NCBI GenBank assembly: GCA_023418835.1
Contig: JAEZYW010000066.1
Span: 1 to 7,310 of the forward strand
Length of the DNA: 7,310 nucleotides
Origin: Bacillota bacterium
GTDB lineage: Bacteria; Bacillota; Clostridia; Tissierellales; Peptoniphilaceae
Direction of reading: 5' to 3'
The notes beneath the pieces are model-generated. The model was not told the DNA's origin. It worked only from the letters and a program-made list of their open reading frames with translations, and ran no database searches. How positions within the stretch are numbered: the first letter of the stretch is position 1; each line of letters opens with the position of its first letter. The position numbers and the translations under genes are program-made. Positions 1 to 6,117 of the stretch are shown one piece after another.

Positions 1-76
1 GTCTCCTATTGAATATAGGTTACAAGCCGCTTAAGAAATCACAGACTAAAAAGTCCGGATTTAAGGGTTCACATCA
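1..76 (+). mobile_element. 3' end of an IS3-family (IS150-like) insertion sequence, left copy
   Basis: Seen: this segment is identical over all 76 bases to the reverse complement of 7232-7307, and the identity stops exactly after a CA dinucleotide at 75-76. It contains the last codons and stop of a transposase, about 42 non-coding bases, and an end that reads outward from the element as TGATGTGAACCC. Known: IS3-family elements have termini of the form TG...CA, and the IS150 terminus (TGTACTGCACCC) shows the same TG-n-TG-n-ACCC pattern. Inferred: position 76 is the outer edge of the right end (IRR) of an IS lying mostly upstream of the window, transcribed toward the cassette. The rest of the element and its target-site duplication are not visible. 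Confidence 0.85.
1..76 (+). repeat. 76-bp perfect inverted repeat, left arm (partner 7232-7307)
   Basis: Base-by-base comparison shows that base 1 pairs with 7307 and base 76 with 7232 without mismatch. The next inner bases (T at 77, and A as complement of 7231) differ. The repeat is explained by two copies of the same IS in opposite orientation and should extend outward beyond the window. Perfect identity, including the non-coding tail, suggests recent duplication or ongoing homogenisation. Confidence 0.97.
2..34 (+). CDS. IS3-family transposase OrfB, C-terminal fragment (left, runs off window)
   Basis: Reading the plus strand from base 2 gives SPIEYRLQAA followed by TAA at 32-34. This matches the usual C-terminus of IS150-group OrfB transposases, in which a Met/Leu-Ser-Pro-x-Glu-Tyr-Arg motif follows the DDE catalytic core and ends the protein. 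Only ten codons are inside the window, so it cannot be judged whether the gene is intact. The same peptide is encoded at the other end of the window on the opposite strand, so both copies read toward the cassette. Confidence 0.8.
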   Translation, partial: SPIEYRLQAA

Positions 77-107
77 TATCGTTCCTTTTTTTATATAGAC
101 AAAGGGT

Positions 108-518
108 TTAAATAAAATCTCCTTTAATTAATTCATATCCATTTTCTATAAAGATTTTTTCAGCCTCGTCTTTTTGGGTTATTTTAAAAACTGCACCTGC
201 AACGTCATCTCTATTGGCATACATATACATATATTGAATGTCAAGATGGTCTATTAAATTCAAAATATTATATAAACTTCCAGGTTCGTTCTTTAAAGAT
301 ACAACGGATACATCTGTTATTGTAACAGTCAAGTTATTTTCTTTTAAGATCTTCAAAGCTTCATCTGGATTTGTCACTACCATTCTCAGCAGTCCAAAGT
401 TTTCTGTATCTGCCAATGAAAAGCTAAAAATGTTAATTCCACTTTCTTTAATAATTTTTGTAACTTCTGTTAAGGAGCCCTTTTTGTTTTCTATAAATAC
501 TGTCAATTGTTTAGTCAA
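108..518 (-). CDS. Tandem ACT-domain regulatory protein (distal copy)
   Basis: A 136-residue protein made of two ACT domains (about residues 1-66 and 67-136). The ligand-loop pattern is visible in both: IENKKGSLTEV in the first and LKNEPGSLYNIL in the second. ACT domains are small amino-acid-binding modules. Stand-alone double-ACT proteins beside phenylacetate-CoA ligase and ior genes are a known arrangement in anaerobes and archaea. It aligns along its length with the other ACT protein of this operon (for example DTENFGLLRMVV versus DTSDFGILRLLV), so the two are paralogues. No catalytic or DNA-binding domain is seen. I chose a TTG start at 518, since AAAGGAGG lies 7 bases upstream and the N-terminus then matches the paralogue; an in-frame ATG at 539 would add seven residues that are simply the translated ribosome binding site. 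It is the last gene of the operon. An allosteric or sensor role for aromatic amino acids is inferred. Confidence 0.85.
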   Translation of the reverse strand: MTKQLTVFIENKKGSLTEVTKIIKESGINIFSFSLADTENFGLLRMVVTNPDEALKILKENNLTVTITDVSVVSLKNEPGSLYNILNLIDHLDIQYMYMYANRDDVAGAVFKITQKDEAEKIFIENGYELIKGDFI

Positions 519-525
519 AATACTT

Positions 526-533
526 CCTCCTTT
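526..533 (-). promoter_or_regulatory. Ribosome binding site of the distal ACT gene, fused to the paaK1 stop codon
   Basis: The minus strand reads TAAAGGAGG. The TAA ends the upstream ligase gene (534-532), and AAAGGAGG is a near-perfect Shine-Dalgarno 7 bases before a TTG codon at 518. This decides the start in favour of TTG and implies translational coupling between the two genes. Confidence 0.8.
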
Positions 534-1827
534 AATCATAAATTCTCTTGTCGATTACTCTTTTAGCTTTCCCTGCTGTTCTCTCAATAGTTCTAGGTTC
601 TACCAGTTTTACTTTAACATTTAGGCCCAGATAATCTCTTAATCCCTTTGTAATATCTTGACGTTTCTTTTCAAGTTGTCTAACTTCGTCGCTAAAGAAA
701 CTGTCGTCCACTTCTACTAACAAATCGAATGTATCCATATTATCTACTCTATCAACTATAATTTGATAATATGAAGTCTCTCCAAGTTCTAATAAAGCAG
801 CCTCAATTTGAGATGGGAATACATTAACTCCTCTGATAACTAACATGTCATCAGATCTTCCTATGAATTTAGAAATTCTTGCGTGAGTTCTGCCACACTT
901 GCATTTTTCGTGATTGATAGAAGTTAAATCTTTCGTTCTATACCTAATTAAAGGGAATCCTTCTTTAGTTAATGTAGTGATTACCAATTCTCCAACTTCT
1001 CCATCTGCCACTGGTTTTAAAGTTTCAGGGTCGAGAATTTCAGGATAGAAATGGTCTTCGTAAATGTGTAAGCCTTCATGATATTCGCAATCTGCCGCCA
1101 CTCCTGGACCTATAATTTCAGAAAGTCCGTAGATGTCATAAGCTTTTATACCCAGCTGATTTTCAATTTTAATTCTCATATTATCAGTCCACGGTTCTGC
1201 TCCGCAAATTGCCACTTTTAATTTTAAATTTGGCCTTCTATCACTTTCTTCTATCGCCTCTGCAAGATGCATCAAATAAGATGGAGTACAAGCTATTGCC
1301 GTACAATTTAAATCTTCCATCATCTCTATTTGTTTTTTTGTGCTAGTAGTAGACATGGGTATAACTGTACAACCTAAATTTTCAGCTCCATAATGAAGTC
1401 CCAATCCCCCAGTAAAAAGTCCGTAACCATATGAAACTTGCATGGTATCATTTTTACCAATTCCAGCCATGGCTAAAACTCTAGTTACACACTCCATCCA
1501 AATTTCAATATCTCTTGGGGTGTATCCAACTATAGTGGCTTTTCCAGAAGTTCCAGAAGATGCGTGAACCCTAACTATTTCAGAGATTGGCTTTGCAAAT
1601 AAACCGTAAGGATAATTGTTTCTCAAATCTTCCTTTGTGGTAAAAGGTAGCTTTACGATATCATCAATGGATTCAATGTCCGAAGGTATTAAATCCAATT
1701 CTTGCATTTTTGTTCTATATGATGGAACATTGTGATAAATTCTCTTAACTAATTTTTTAAGCCTTTCACTTTGCAAATAGGAAAGAGATTCTATGTCCAT
1801 ACATTCTTTCGATTCATTCCAAATCAC
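532..1827 (-). CDS. paaK: Phenylacetate-CoA ligase family protein (AMP-forming), distal copy
   Basis: A full-length 431-residue member of the anaerobic-type phenylacetate-CoA ligase family (usual length about 430-440). It links an aromatic acid to CoA with ATP going to AMP and PPi, through an acyl-adenylate; the reaction is reversible in principle. Seen: the phosphate-binding loop SSGTSGK (90-96), YGLSE (233-237), RYRTKD (295-300), GRSDDML (323-329), and the C-terminal GKAKR, whose lysine (about 420) is the likely adenylation lysine. C247, H250/H252 and the CKC pair (309, 311) resemble a structural metal site, which is an inference. The loop reads TSGKA where its paralogue has the commoner TTGKP. 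The start is GTG at 1827, overlapping the preceding ACT gene by 4 bases (GTGA), with AAAGGGG about 10 bases upstream. The exact aryl substrate (phenyl-, hydroxyphenyl- or indoleacetate) cannot be read from sequence. Confidence 0.92.
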   Translation of the reverse strand: MIWNESKECMDIESLSYLQSERLKKLVKRIYHNVPSYRTKMQELDLIPSDIESIDDIVKLPFTTKEDLRNNYPYGLFAKPISEIVRVHASSGTSGKATIVGYTPRDIEIWMECVTRVLAMAGIGKNDTMQVSYGYGLFTGGLGLHYGAENLGCTVIPMSTTSTKKQIEMMEDLNCTAIACTPSYLMHLAEAIEESDRRPNLKLKVAICGAEPWTDNMRIKIENQLGIKAYDIYGLSEIIGPGVAADCEYHEGLHIYEDHFYPEILDPETLKPVADGEVGELVITTLTKEGFPLIRYRTKDLTSINHEKCKCGRTHARISKFIGRSDDMLVIRGVNVFPSQIEAALLELGETSYYQIIVDRVDNMDTFDLLVEVDDSFFSDEVRQLEKKRQDITKGLRDYLGLNVKVKLVEPRTIERTAGKAKRVIDKRIYD

Positions 1828-2225
1828 TCTACAATTACCCCTTTCTCTCTTAGAACTTTTTCAGCTTTTGGAGTATCATGGGTATCGATTACCATAAGTG
1901 GTTTTTCGTCTCGAATCACCATTGAATACATATAATTTACCCCAATTTTCTCGTTCTTTAAAATTTTTAAAACTTCGTTTAAAGCTCCTGGTCTGTGTTC
2001 CAGCTCCACTGCCAAAACGTCTCCAACTTTAAATCCAAAGTCATTTTCTCTTAAAACCCTTTCAGCTTCTTCATATTCATCCACAAGTAATCTCAAAATT
2101 CCAAAATCCGATGTATCGTTTACTGAAAAAGCTTTTATGTTAATATTGTTTTGAGCTAGAATATCTGTAACTTCAAAAATCGTTCCAATTTCATTTTCTA
2201 CTAGTACCGAAATTTGTTTTATCAT
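1824..2225 (-). CDS. Tandem ACT-domain regulatory protein (proximal copy)
   Basis: A 133-residue protein of two ACT domains (about 1-66 and 67-133). VENEIGTIFEV and LEHRPGALNEVL are the ligand-loop and first-helix segments; NYMYSM in domain two matches QYMYMY in the other ACT protein of the operon. ACT domains bind amino acids and control enzymes or regulators. This one has no fused catalytic domain, so it probably acts on a partner or as a free sensor. It sits between iorB and a phenylacetate-CoA ligase gene, overlapping both by 4 bases (ATGA upstream, GTGA downstream), which implies tightly coupled synthesis with both. AGAGG lies 7 bases before the ATG. Aromatic amino acids (Phe, Tyr, Trp) are the likely ligands from context only. 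Confidence 0.87.
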   Translation of the reverse strand: MIKQISVLVENEIGTIFEVTDILAQNNINIKAFSVNDTSDFGILRLLVDEYEEAERVLRENDFGFKVGDVLAVELEHRPGALNEVLKILKNEKIGVNYMYSMVIRDEKPLMVIDTHDTPKAEKVLREKGVIVE

Positions 2226-2806
2226 ATTATTTCCTCTTCATACTGTCTTCCCACTTGGAAAGCTCTTATATTTTCTTCAATGGAATATTCTGGCACATTT
2301 TTCTTTATTTTCTCTAACCACACCTCTTCTTTAATGTCCATGTACTTAGATAAAACTCCTAAGATAATGACATTAAAAACTTTTAGATTTCCAATCTTTC
2401 TAGATTCCTCTAAGGCATCCACTAGGATAAGATTAAAGTCTTCTCTAAGTTCTTCTACGATATTTTCTGGATAAATTTCCTTTTTTATAACAACAGGCAT
2501 TGGATCTATTCTTTGATCATTTACAATCATAATCCCGTCTTTTTTCAAAAAATGAGCATATCTAAGGGCTTCTAATTTTTCAAAGGCAATTAAAATGTCT
2601 CCCTGTCCCTCTTCCACAATGGGTTCATAAACTTTTTTCCCATATCTGACAAAGGTAACTACGCTTCCTCCCCTTTGAGCCATTCCGTGGACTTCTGAAA
2701 GTTTTACATCGAAACCAGAGTCTAAAATAACTCCTCCTAGGATTCTACTTGTTAAGAGGGTTCCTTGGCCACCTACTCCAACTATCATAATATTTTTAGT
2801 TTCCAT
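2222..2806 (-). CDS. iorB: Indolepyruvate ferredoxin oxidoreductase, beta subunit
   Basis: A 194-residue gamma-domain type subunit of the 2-oxoacid:ferredoxin oxidoreductase superfamily, of usual length for IorB. Seen: an N-terminal GVGGQG nucleotide/CoA-binding glycine motif (10-15) and the family signature SEVHGMAQRGGSVV (37-50). With IorA it converts arylpyruvates (indole-, phenyl- and hydroxyphenylpyruvate) plus CoA and oxidised ferredoxin to arylacetyl-CoA, CO2 and reduced ferredoxin in the cytoplasm. The reading frame is open upstream to a TTG at 2833 overlapping the end of iorA. I chose the ATG at 2806 because GGAGGGG lies just before it and the protein then begins METKNIMIVGVGGQG as the family does. 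That leaves 13 bases between the iorA stop and the start. The stop overlaps the next ATG by 4 bases. Confidence 0.95.
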   Translation of the reverse strand: METKNIMIVGVGGQGTLLTSRILGGVILDSGFDVKLSEVHGMAQRGGSVVTFVRYGKKVYEPIVEEGQGDILIAFEKLEALRYAHFLKKDGIMIVNDQRIDPMPVVIKKEIYPENIVEELREDFNLILVDALEESRKIGNLKVFNVIILGVLSKYMDIKEEVWLEKIKKNVPEYSIEENIRAFQVGRQYEEEII

Positions 2807-2809
2807 ATT

Positions 2810-2816
2810 CCCCTCC
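2810..2816 (-). promoter_or_regulatory. Ribosome binding site deciding the iorB start
   Basis: GGAGGGG on the minus strand, with the GGAGG core 5 bases before the ATG at 2806. It overlaps no alternative start and lies inside the extended frame, so the longer TTG-initiated form is unlikely. Confidence 0.75.
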
Positions 2817-2819
2817 AAA

Positions 2820-4580
2820 TTATAACCTATCAATTACCGAAGACGTCTCTTTAATTGCACCAAAGGGACATCTAGAAAAACAAAGTCCACAGCCATTACA
2901 CATAGTGTCATTTATCTCAGTTAAACCTTCGTCATCAGATATTATTGCTGGACATCCAGGTCTCATACAAAGTCCGCATTTTCTACATTCTTCCTTATCT
3001 ACAAAATATTGATTTTTAATAGCAACTCCTTTAAGTAAAACGCAAGGAGATTTTGCTATAATTACCGAGACCTCATCTCTTTCAAGTTCTTCTTTAAAAG
3101 CTCTTTCCAACTCTTTAGTGTCAAAGGAATTTATTTCTCTGACATTTTTAACTCCAATGCTCTCACAAAGTTTTTTTATATCTATAGAGTTTGAAATGTC
3201 ACCCTCCAAAGTAACTCCAGTTGAAGGATTGTTTTGGTGTCCAGTCATCGCCGTAGTGGAATTGTCTAATATTAAAACTGTACCGGAACTTTTATTGTAA
3301 ACCATGTTAATTAGAGAATTTATACCAGTGTGAAAAAATGTAGAGTCTCCTATTATAGCAATCCAATTTTTAATATATTCTCTTCCCCTAGCCTTTTCTA
3401 TTCCGTGAAGAGAACTTATACTGGCCCCCATACATATTGTAGAGTCAATTACATTTAAGGGCTCTCCGGCTCCAAGAGTATAACATCCTATGTCTCCAGC
3501 TCCGTGGATTTTCAATTTATTTAAAACTGAATAGACAGACCTGTGGGGACACCCAGGACAAAGAATTGGCGGTCTAATTGGAGTTTGAGCTTTTTCTCTT
3601 GACGAAACTTCTTCTCCCATAATTGCCTTTTTTATCATATTGGCACTGTATTCATAGCAAAGGGAAAATAATTCTTTTCCTTCGCATTTTATTCCCCAAG
3701 CTTTAATTTGATTTTCAATTACAGAATCTAACTCTTCTACAACTATGAGCCTATCCACTTTCTTTGAAAATTCTTTAATTAACTCTTTGGGCAAAGGATT
3801 TATAATTCCAAGTTTTAAAACTGAAACATCTGGCAAAGCTTCTTTTACATATTGGTATGGAATTCCAGAGGTTATTATTCCAATGGACTCATCATTAATT
3901 TCCATTTTATTTAGATTCTCAATTGAAGATCCCTTTTCTTCTAATTTCCTTAAATTTTCTTCAACTACTGGATGTCTCTTTGCAGAGTTGACAGGAACCA
4001 TTACGTTCTTTTGAGGATTTCTATTGTATTGAATCACTTCTTTTTCTAATCTGTCCTCCATTTCTACAATTCCCTGGGAATGAGAAAGTCTAGTGGTAGT
4101 TCTTAAAATAACTGGGGTATCAAATTCCTCACTTATTTCAAATGCTAATTTTGTAAAGTCCTTAGCTTCTTGACTGTCAGAAGGTTCTAATAGTGGAACC
4201 TTAGCAGCAATTGCAATACTCCTAGTATCTTGTTCATTTTGGGAACTATAAAGTCCAGGATCATCTGCCACAACTACAACTAACCCACCAGTTACACCTA
4301 TATAAGAGGCGGTAAAAAGAGGATCTGCTGCCACATTAAGACCTACATGTTTCATAGAAGCCATGGACCTTACCCCACTCATGGAAGCTCCGATAGCAAC
4401 TTCTAAGGCAACTTTTTCATTTGGCGCCCACTCGACATAAACATCGTCCTTATAATTAACTAAATACTCGCTAATTTCTGTACTGGGTGTACCTGGATAT
4501 GCACTGGATACCTTGACTCCCGCCTCATAGGCTCCTCTAGCAATTCCTTCATTTCCCAACATTATCTTTTTTTCTTTCAT
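2820..4580 (-). CDS. iorA: Indolepyruvate ferredoxin oxidoreductase, alpha subunit
   Basis: The catalytic subunit, 586 residues, with the full family architecture. The N-terminal pyrimidine-type domain carries YPGTPSTE (28-35) and NEKVALE (54-60, likely containing the thiamine-contacting glutamate). A linker domain lies at about 230-330. The thiamine-diphosphate domain has CPGCPHR (341-347), GDIGCYTLG (362-370) and GDSTFFHTG (411-419) followed by LDNSTTAMTGHQ (438-449). The C-terminal ferredoxin domain has two [4Fe-4S] motifs, with cysteines 532, 535, 538, 543 and 561, 564, 567, 571. No key residue appears missing. It performs ferredoxin-linked oxidative decarboxylation of aromatic 2-oxoacids, or the reverse reductive carboxylation, and is oxygen-sensitive in characterised members. 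AGAGG, overlapping the TAA of the upstream ligase gene, lies 5 bases before the ATG, and only 9 bases separate the two genes. Second gene of the operon. Confidence 0.97.
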   Translation of the reverse strand: MKEKKIMLGNEGIARGAYEAGVKVSSAYPGTPSTEISEYLVNYKDDVYVEWAPNEKVALEVAIGASMSGVRSMASMKHVGLNVAADPLFTASYIGVTGGLVVVVADDPGLYSSQNEQDTRSIAIAAKVPLLEPSDSQEAKDFTKLAFEISEEFDTPVILRTTTRLSHSQGIVEMEDRLEKEVIQYNRNPQKNVMVPVNSAKRHPVVEENLRKLEEKGSSIENLNKMEINDESIGIITSGIPYQYVKEALPDVSVLKLGIINPLPKELIKEFSKKVDRLIVVEELDSVIENQIKAWGIKCEGKELFSLCYEYSANMIKKAIMGEEVSSREKAQTPIRPPILCPGCPHRSVYSVLNKLKIHGAGDIGCYTLGAGEPLNVIDSTICMGASISSLHGIEKARGREYIKNWIAIIGDSTFFHTGINSLINMVYNKSSGTVLILDNSTTAMTGHQNNPSTGVTLEGDISNSIDIKKLCESIGVKNVREINSFDTKELERAFKEELERDEVSVIIAKSPCVLLKGVAIKNQYFVDKEECRKCGLCMRPGCPAIISDDEGLTEINDTMCNGCGLCFSRCPFGAIKETSSVIDRL

Positions 4581-4589
4581 AATTACCTC

Positions 4590-5897
4590 TTATCTATTTT
4601 CCCTCAAATCCGTAACTCTTTTTGCTTTGCCTTCAAATCTCTTCAAGGTTCTAGGCGCTGCTAAAGTCACTTTTATAGAAAGTCCAATTACCTCTCTAAC
4701 TCCCATGACGATTCTACATTCCAAATCTTCCAGTTGTTTATATGAGTTTAGCAATTCGTAATCCAAAAGTTCCACCTTTAATTCCAAATTATCCATTCTA
4801 TTTTTAGTATAAACTATCAACTCGTAATTAGAACCTACTTCTTCAATATTTTTCAAAACAGATTCAATTTGAGAAGGAAATACATTAACCCCTTTTACTA
4901 CAAGCATATCATCCGACCTGCCTTTCAAAGGTTCCATTTTCACAGTAGTTCTACCACATTCACATTTTTCATAATGGAGTTTTGTAATATCTCTAGTTCT
5001 GTATCTAATTAAAGGAATGGCTTCTTTTGTCAAACAGGTTATTACCAACTCTCCTTCTGAGCCTGGAGGCAAAACTTTTTCTGTTTCAGGATCTATTATC
5101 TCGGGAAGAAAATGGTCCTCCATTATGTGCATTCCCTTTAAATATTCACACTCTCCTGCAATACCAGGGCCATTTAATTCGCTCATTCCATAATTTTGAG
5201 TAAATAAAACCTTATTATCCCAGATTTCATTTAGCTCCTTTCTCATTTTTTCCGATACCCCTTCTCCACCAAGTAGTCCAATTCGCAAATTGAAATCTTT
5301 AGAAGGAGTTTTCCCCATTTGCAAAATGCTTTCGCTCAGATGAAGAGCATAAGAAGGGGTGGAAACTAATATCGTAGAATTCAAATCCTCCATAAACATA
5401 ATTTGTTTGTTGGTATTTCCTACTGAAGAAGGTATAATCTCGCAACCCATGTGTTCTAGACCGTAATGTAGACCCAAAGCTCCAGTAAACATACCGTATC
5501 CAAAACAAATTTGTGCAATATCGGATTTATTAGCTCCTCCTGCCGCAGCAACTCTAGCCACGGTTTCGGTCCAGTTTTTCATATCATTTTCTGTATAACC
5601 GACGACAGTTGGCTTTCCAGTCGTTCCTGAAGATGCGTGAACTCTGTGTAAATTTTTTCTGTCTACAGCAAACATACCAAAGGGATATGTATTTCTAAAG
5701 TCTTGTTTAGTTGTAAAAGGTAAGTTTTTAACATCAGAAAGACTTTTTATATCTCCAGGTTTTATGCCAATAGAATCCATTTTATTCTTATAATGAGAGA
5801 CATTGTCATAGGCATATTGAACTTGTTTTTTCAGATTACTTAATTGTATATCTTCTATTTCACTCCTCGACAAGGTCTCCTCTAAACTCCAAATCAT
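4590..5897 (-). CDS. paaK: Phenylacetate-CoA ligase family protein (AMP-forming), promoter-proximal copy
   Basis: A full-length 435-residue arylacetate-CoA ligase and the first gene of the operon. Seen: the adenylate-forming phosphate loop SSGTTGKP (89-96), YGMSE (236-240), RYRTRD (298-303), the CECGR pair (312-316), GRSDDML (326-332), GVNVFPSQIE (336-345), and the C-terminal GKAKRV with the likely adenylation lysine at about 424. It is clearly paralogous to the second ligase of this operon, yet many positions around the substrate pocket differ (for example CFGYGMFTGALGLHYG versus VSYGYGLFTGGLGLHYG), so the two may prefer different aryl acids; this is an inference. The start ATG at 5897 is preceded by AGGGGG five bases upstream. 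Next to ior genes the enzyme most plausibly converts between arylacetyl-CoA and free arylacetate, rather than feeding the aerobic paa epoxidation pathway, none of whose genes are present. Confidence 0.93.
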   Translation of the reverse strand: MIWSLEETLSRSEIEDIQLSNLKKQVQYAYDNVSHYKNKMDSIGIKPGDIKSLSDVKNLPFTTKQDFRNTYPFGMFAVDRKNLHRVHASSGTTGKPTVVGYTENDMKNWTETVARVAAAGGANKSDIAQICFGYGMFTGALGLHYGLEHMGCEIIPSSVGNTNKQIMFMEDLNSTILVSTPSYALHLSESILQMGKTPSKDFNLRIGLLGGEGVSEKMRKELNEIWDNKVLFTQNYGMSELNGPGIAGECEYLKGMHIMEDHFLPEIIDPETEKVLPPGSEGELVITCLTKEAIPLIRYRTRDITKLHYEKCECGRTTVKMEPLKGRSDDMLVVKGVNVFPSQIESVLKNIEEVGSNYELIVYTKNRMDNLELKVELLDYELLNSYKQLEDLECRIVMGVREVIGLSIKVTLAAPRTLKRFEGKAKRVTDLRENR

Positions 5898-5918
5898 AAT
5901 TTCCCCCTAATTAATAAA

Positions 5919-5952
5919 AAATGAGGTCTTACATATACTCTTTACCTCATTT
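5919..5952 (-). terminator. Terminator-like hairpin in the operon leader (candidate attenuator)
   Basis: On the minus strand AAATGAGGT is followed after 16 bases by its exact complement ACCTCATTT, and the second arm runs straight into three more T, giving ACCTCATTTTTTATT. A stem of 9 pairs plus a six-T run, placed about 20 bases before the paaK2 ribosome binding site and downstream of the predicted promoter, looks like an intrinsic terminator. Only three of the nine pairs are G-C and the loop is long, so stability is modest. On the plus strand there is no comparable T run. It could condition read-through into the operon; no T-box or leader peptide rich in aromatic codons was found beside it. 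Confidence 0.4.
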
Positions 5953-5976
5953 GATATTGGTATTTCTTTTCATCAA

Positions 5977-6005
5977 ATTATAACAATTACTGTAATTAAT
6001 TGCAA
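5977..6005 (-). promoter_or_regulatory. Predicted housekeeping-sigma promoter of the arylacetate operon
   Basis: On the minus strand TTGCAA (6005-6000) and TATAAT (5982-5977) are separated by exactly 17 bases: a perfect -10 and a four-of-six match to the -35. Transcription would start near 5970, giving a leader of about 70 bases before the paaK2 ATG. In such AT-rich DNA chance matches occur, but the perfect hexamer, ideal spacing and correct location make this the best promoter in the window. Confidence 0.65.
5985..5997. promoter_or_regulatory. Palindrome in the promoter spacer (possible operator)
   Basis: AATTAC-T-GTAATT is a perfect 6-1-6 inverted repeat lying between the -35 and -10 hexamers of the predicted operon promoter, where a bound repressor would block RNA polymerase. 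It does not match a regulator box I can name. No regulator gene with a DNA-binding domain lies in the window. Short AT-rich palindromes are common by chance. Confidence 0.3.
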
Positions 6006-6074
6006 TATTTTAATAATTCTAAAACTACCTATACATTTCTAAAATTTTGTATTAAAATTAATGAATAAGATTTT

Positions 6075-6089
6075 AGACAAAACTTGTCT
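6075..6089. promoter_or_regulatory. Inverted repeat ahead of the aminotransferase gene
   Basis: AGACAA-AAC-TTGTCT has perfect 6-base arms around a 3-base centre, ending 28 bases before the preferred ATG of the aminotransferase gene. It could be an operator or a small leader hairpin. Its position is non-coding only if the ATG at 6118 is the true start, since it would lie inside the frame if translation began at 6061. I could not assign a convincing -35/-10 pair for this gene. Confidence 0.25.
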
Positions 6090-6107
6090 TAATCCAAATA
6101 TTATTTT

Positions 6108-6114
6108 AGGTGAT
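6108..6114 (+). promoter_or_regulatory. Ribosome binding site deciding the hisC-type start
   Basis: AGGTGAT, with its AGGTG core 5 bases before the ATG at 6118. The upstream in-frame ATG at 6061 is preceded only by A/T bases with no purine-rich site, so the shorter form is preferred. Confidence 0.7.
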
Positions 6115-6117
6115 GAA

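Noticed and set aside
42..55. GACT-AAAA-AGTC mini-hairpin inside the IS tail
   Set aside because: A four-pair stem is too weak to call, and it is part of the conserved IS end in both copies.
80..106. CCTTT/AAAGG pairing after the operon as a terminator
   Set aside because: Only five pairs, all-A/T beyond them, with no T run following on the operon strand.
519..539. Longer form of the distal ACT protein starting at ATG 539
   Set aside because: The extra residues are the translated Shine-Dalgarno sequence, and the TTG at 518 has ideal spacing and matches the paralogue's N-terminus.
2807..2833. IorB start at TTG 2833
   Set aside because: It adds nine residues before the family's usual beginning, and a strong ribosome binding site directly precedes the ATG at 2806.
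5299..5508. 69-codon open frame on the minus strand inside the first ligase gene
   Set aside because: It lies wholly inside a clearly coding ligase frame, has no recognisable domain, and is best explained as an overlapping-frame shadow.
5946..5972. Short leader ORF (MKRNTNIK) before the operon, as an attenuation peptide
   Set aside because: Its ATG lies only three bases after the -10 hexamer, so it would be at or before the transcription start, it lacks a ribosome binding site, and it has no aromatic codons.
5898..5975. T-box riboswitch in the operon leader
   Set aside because: The leader is far too short and I see no T-box core sequence or specifier-loop structure.
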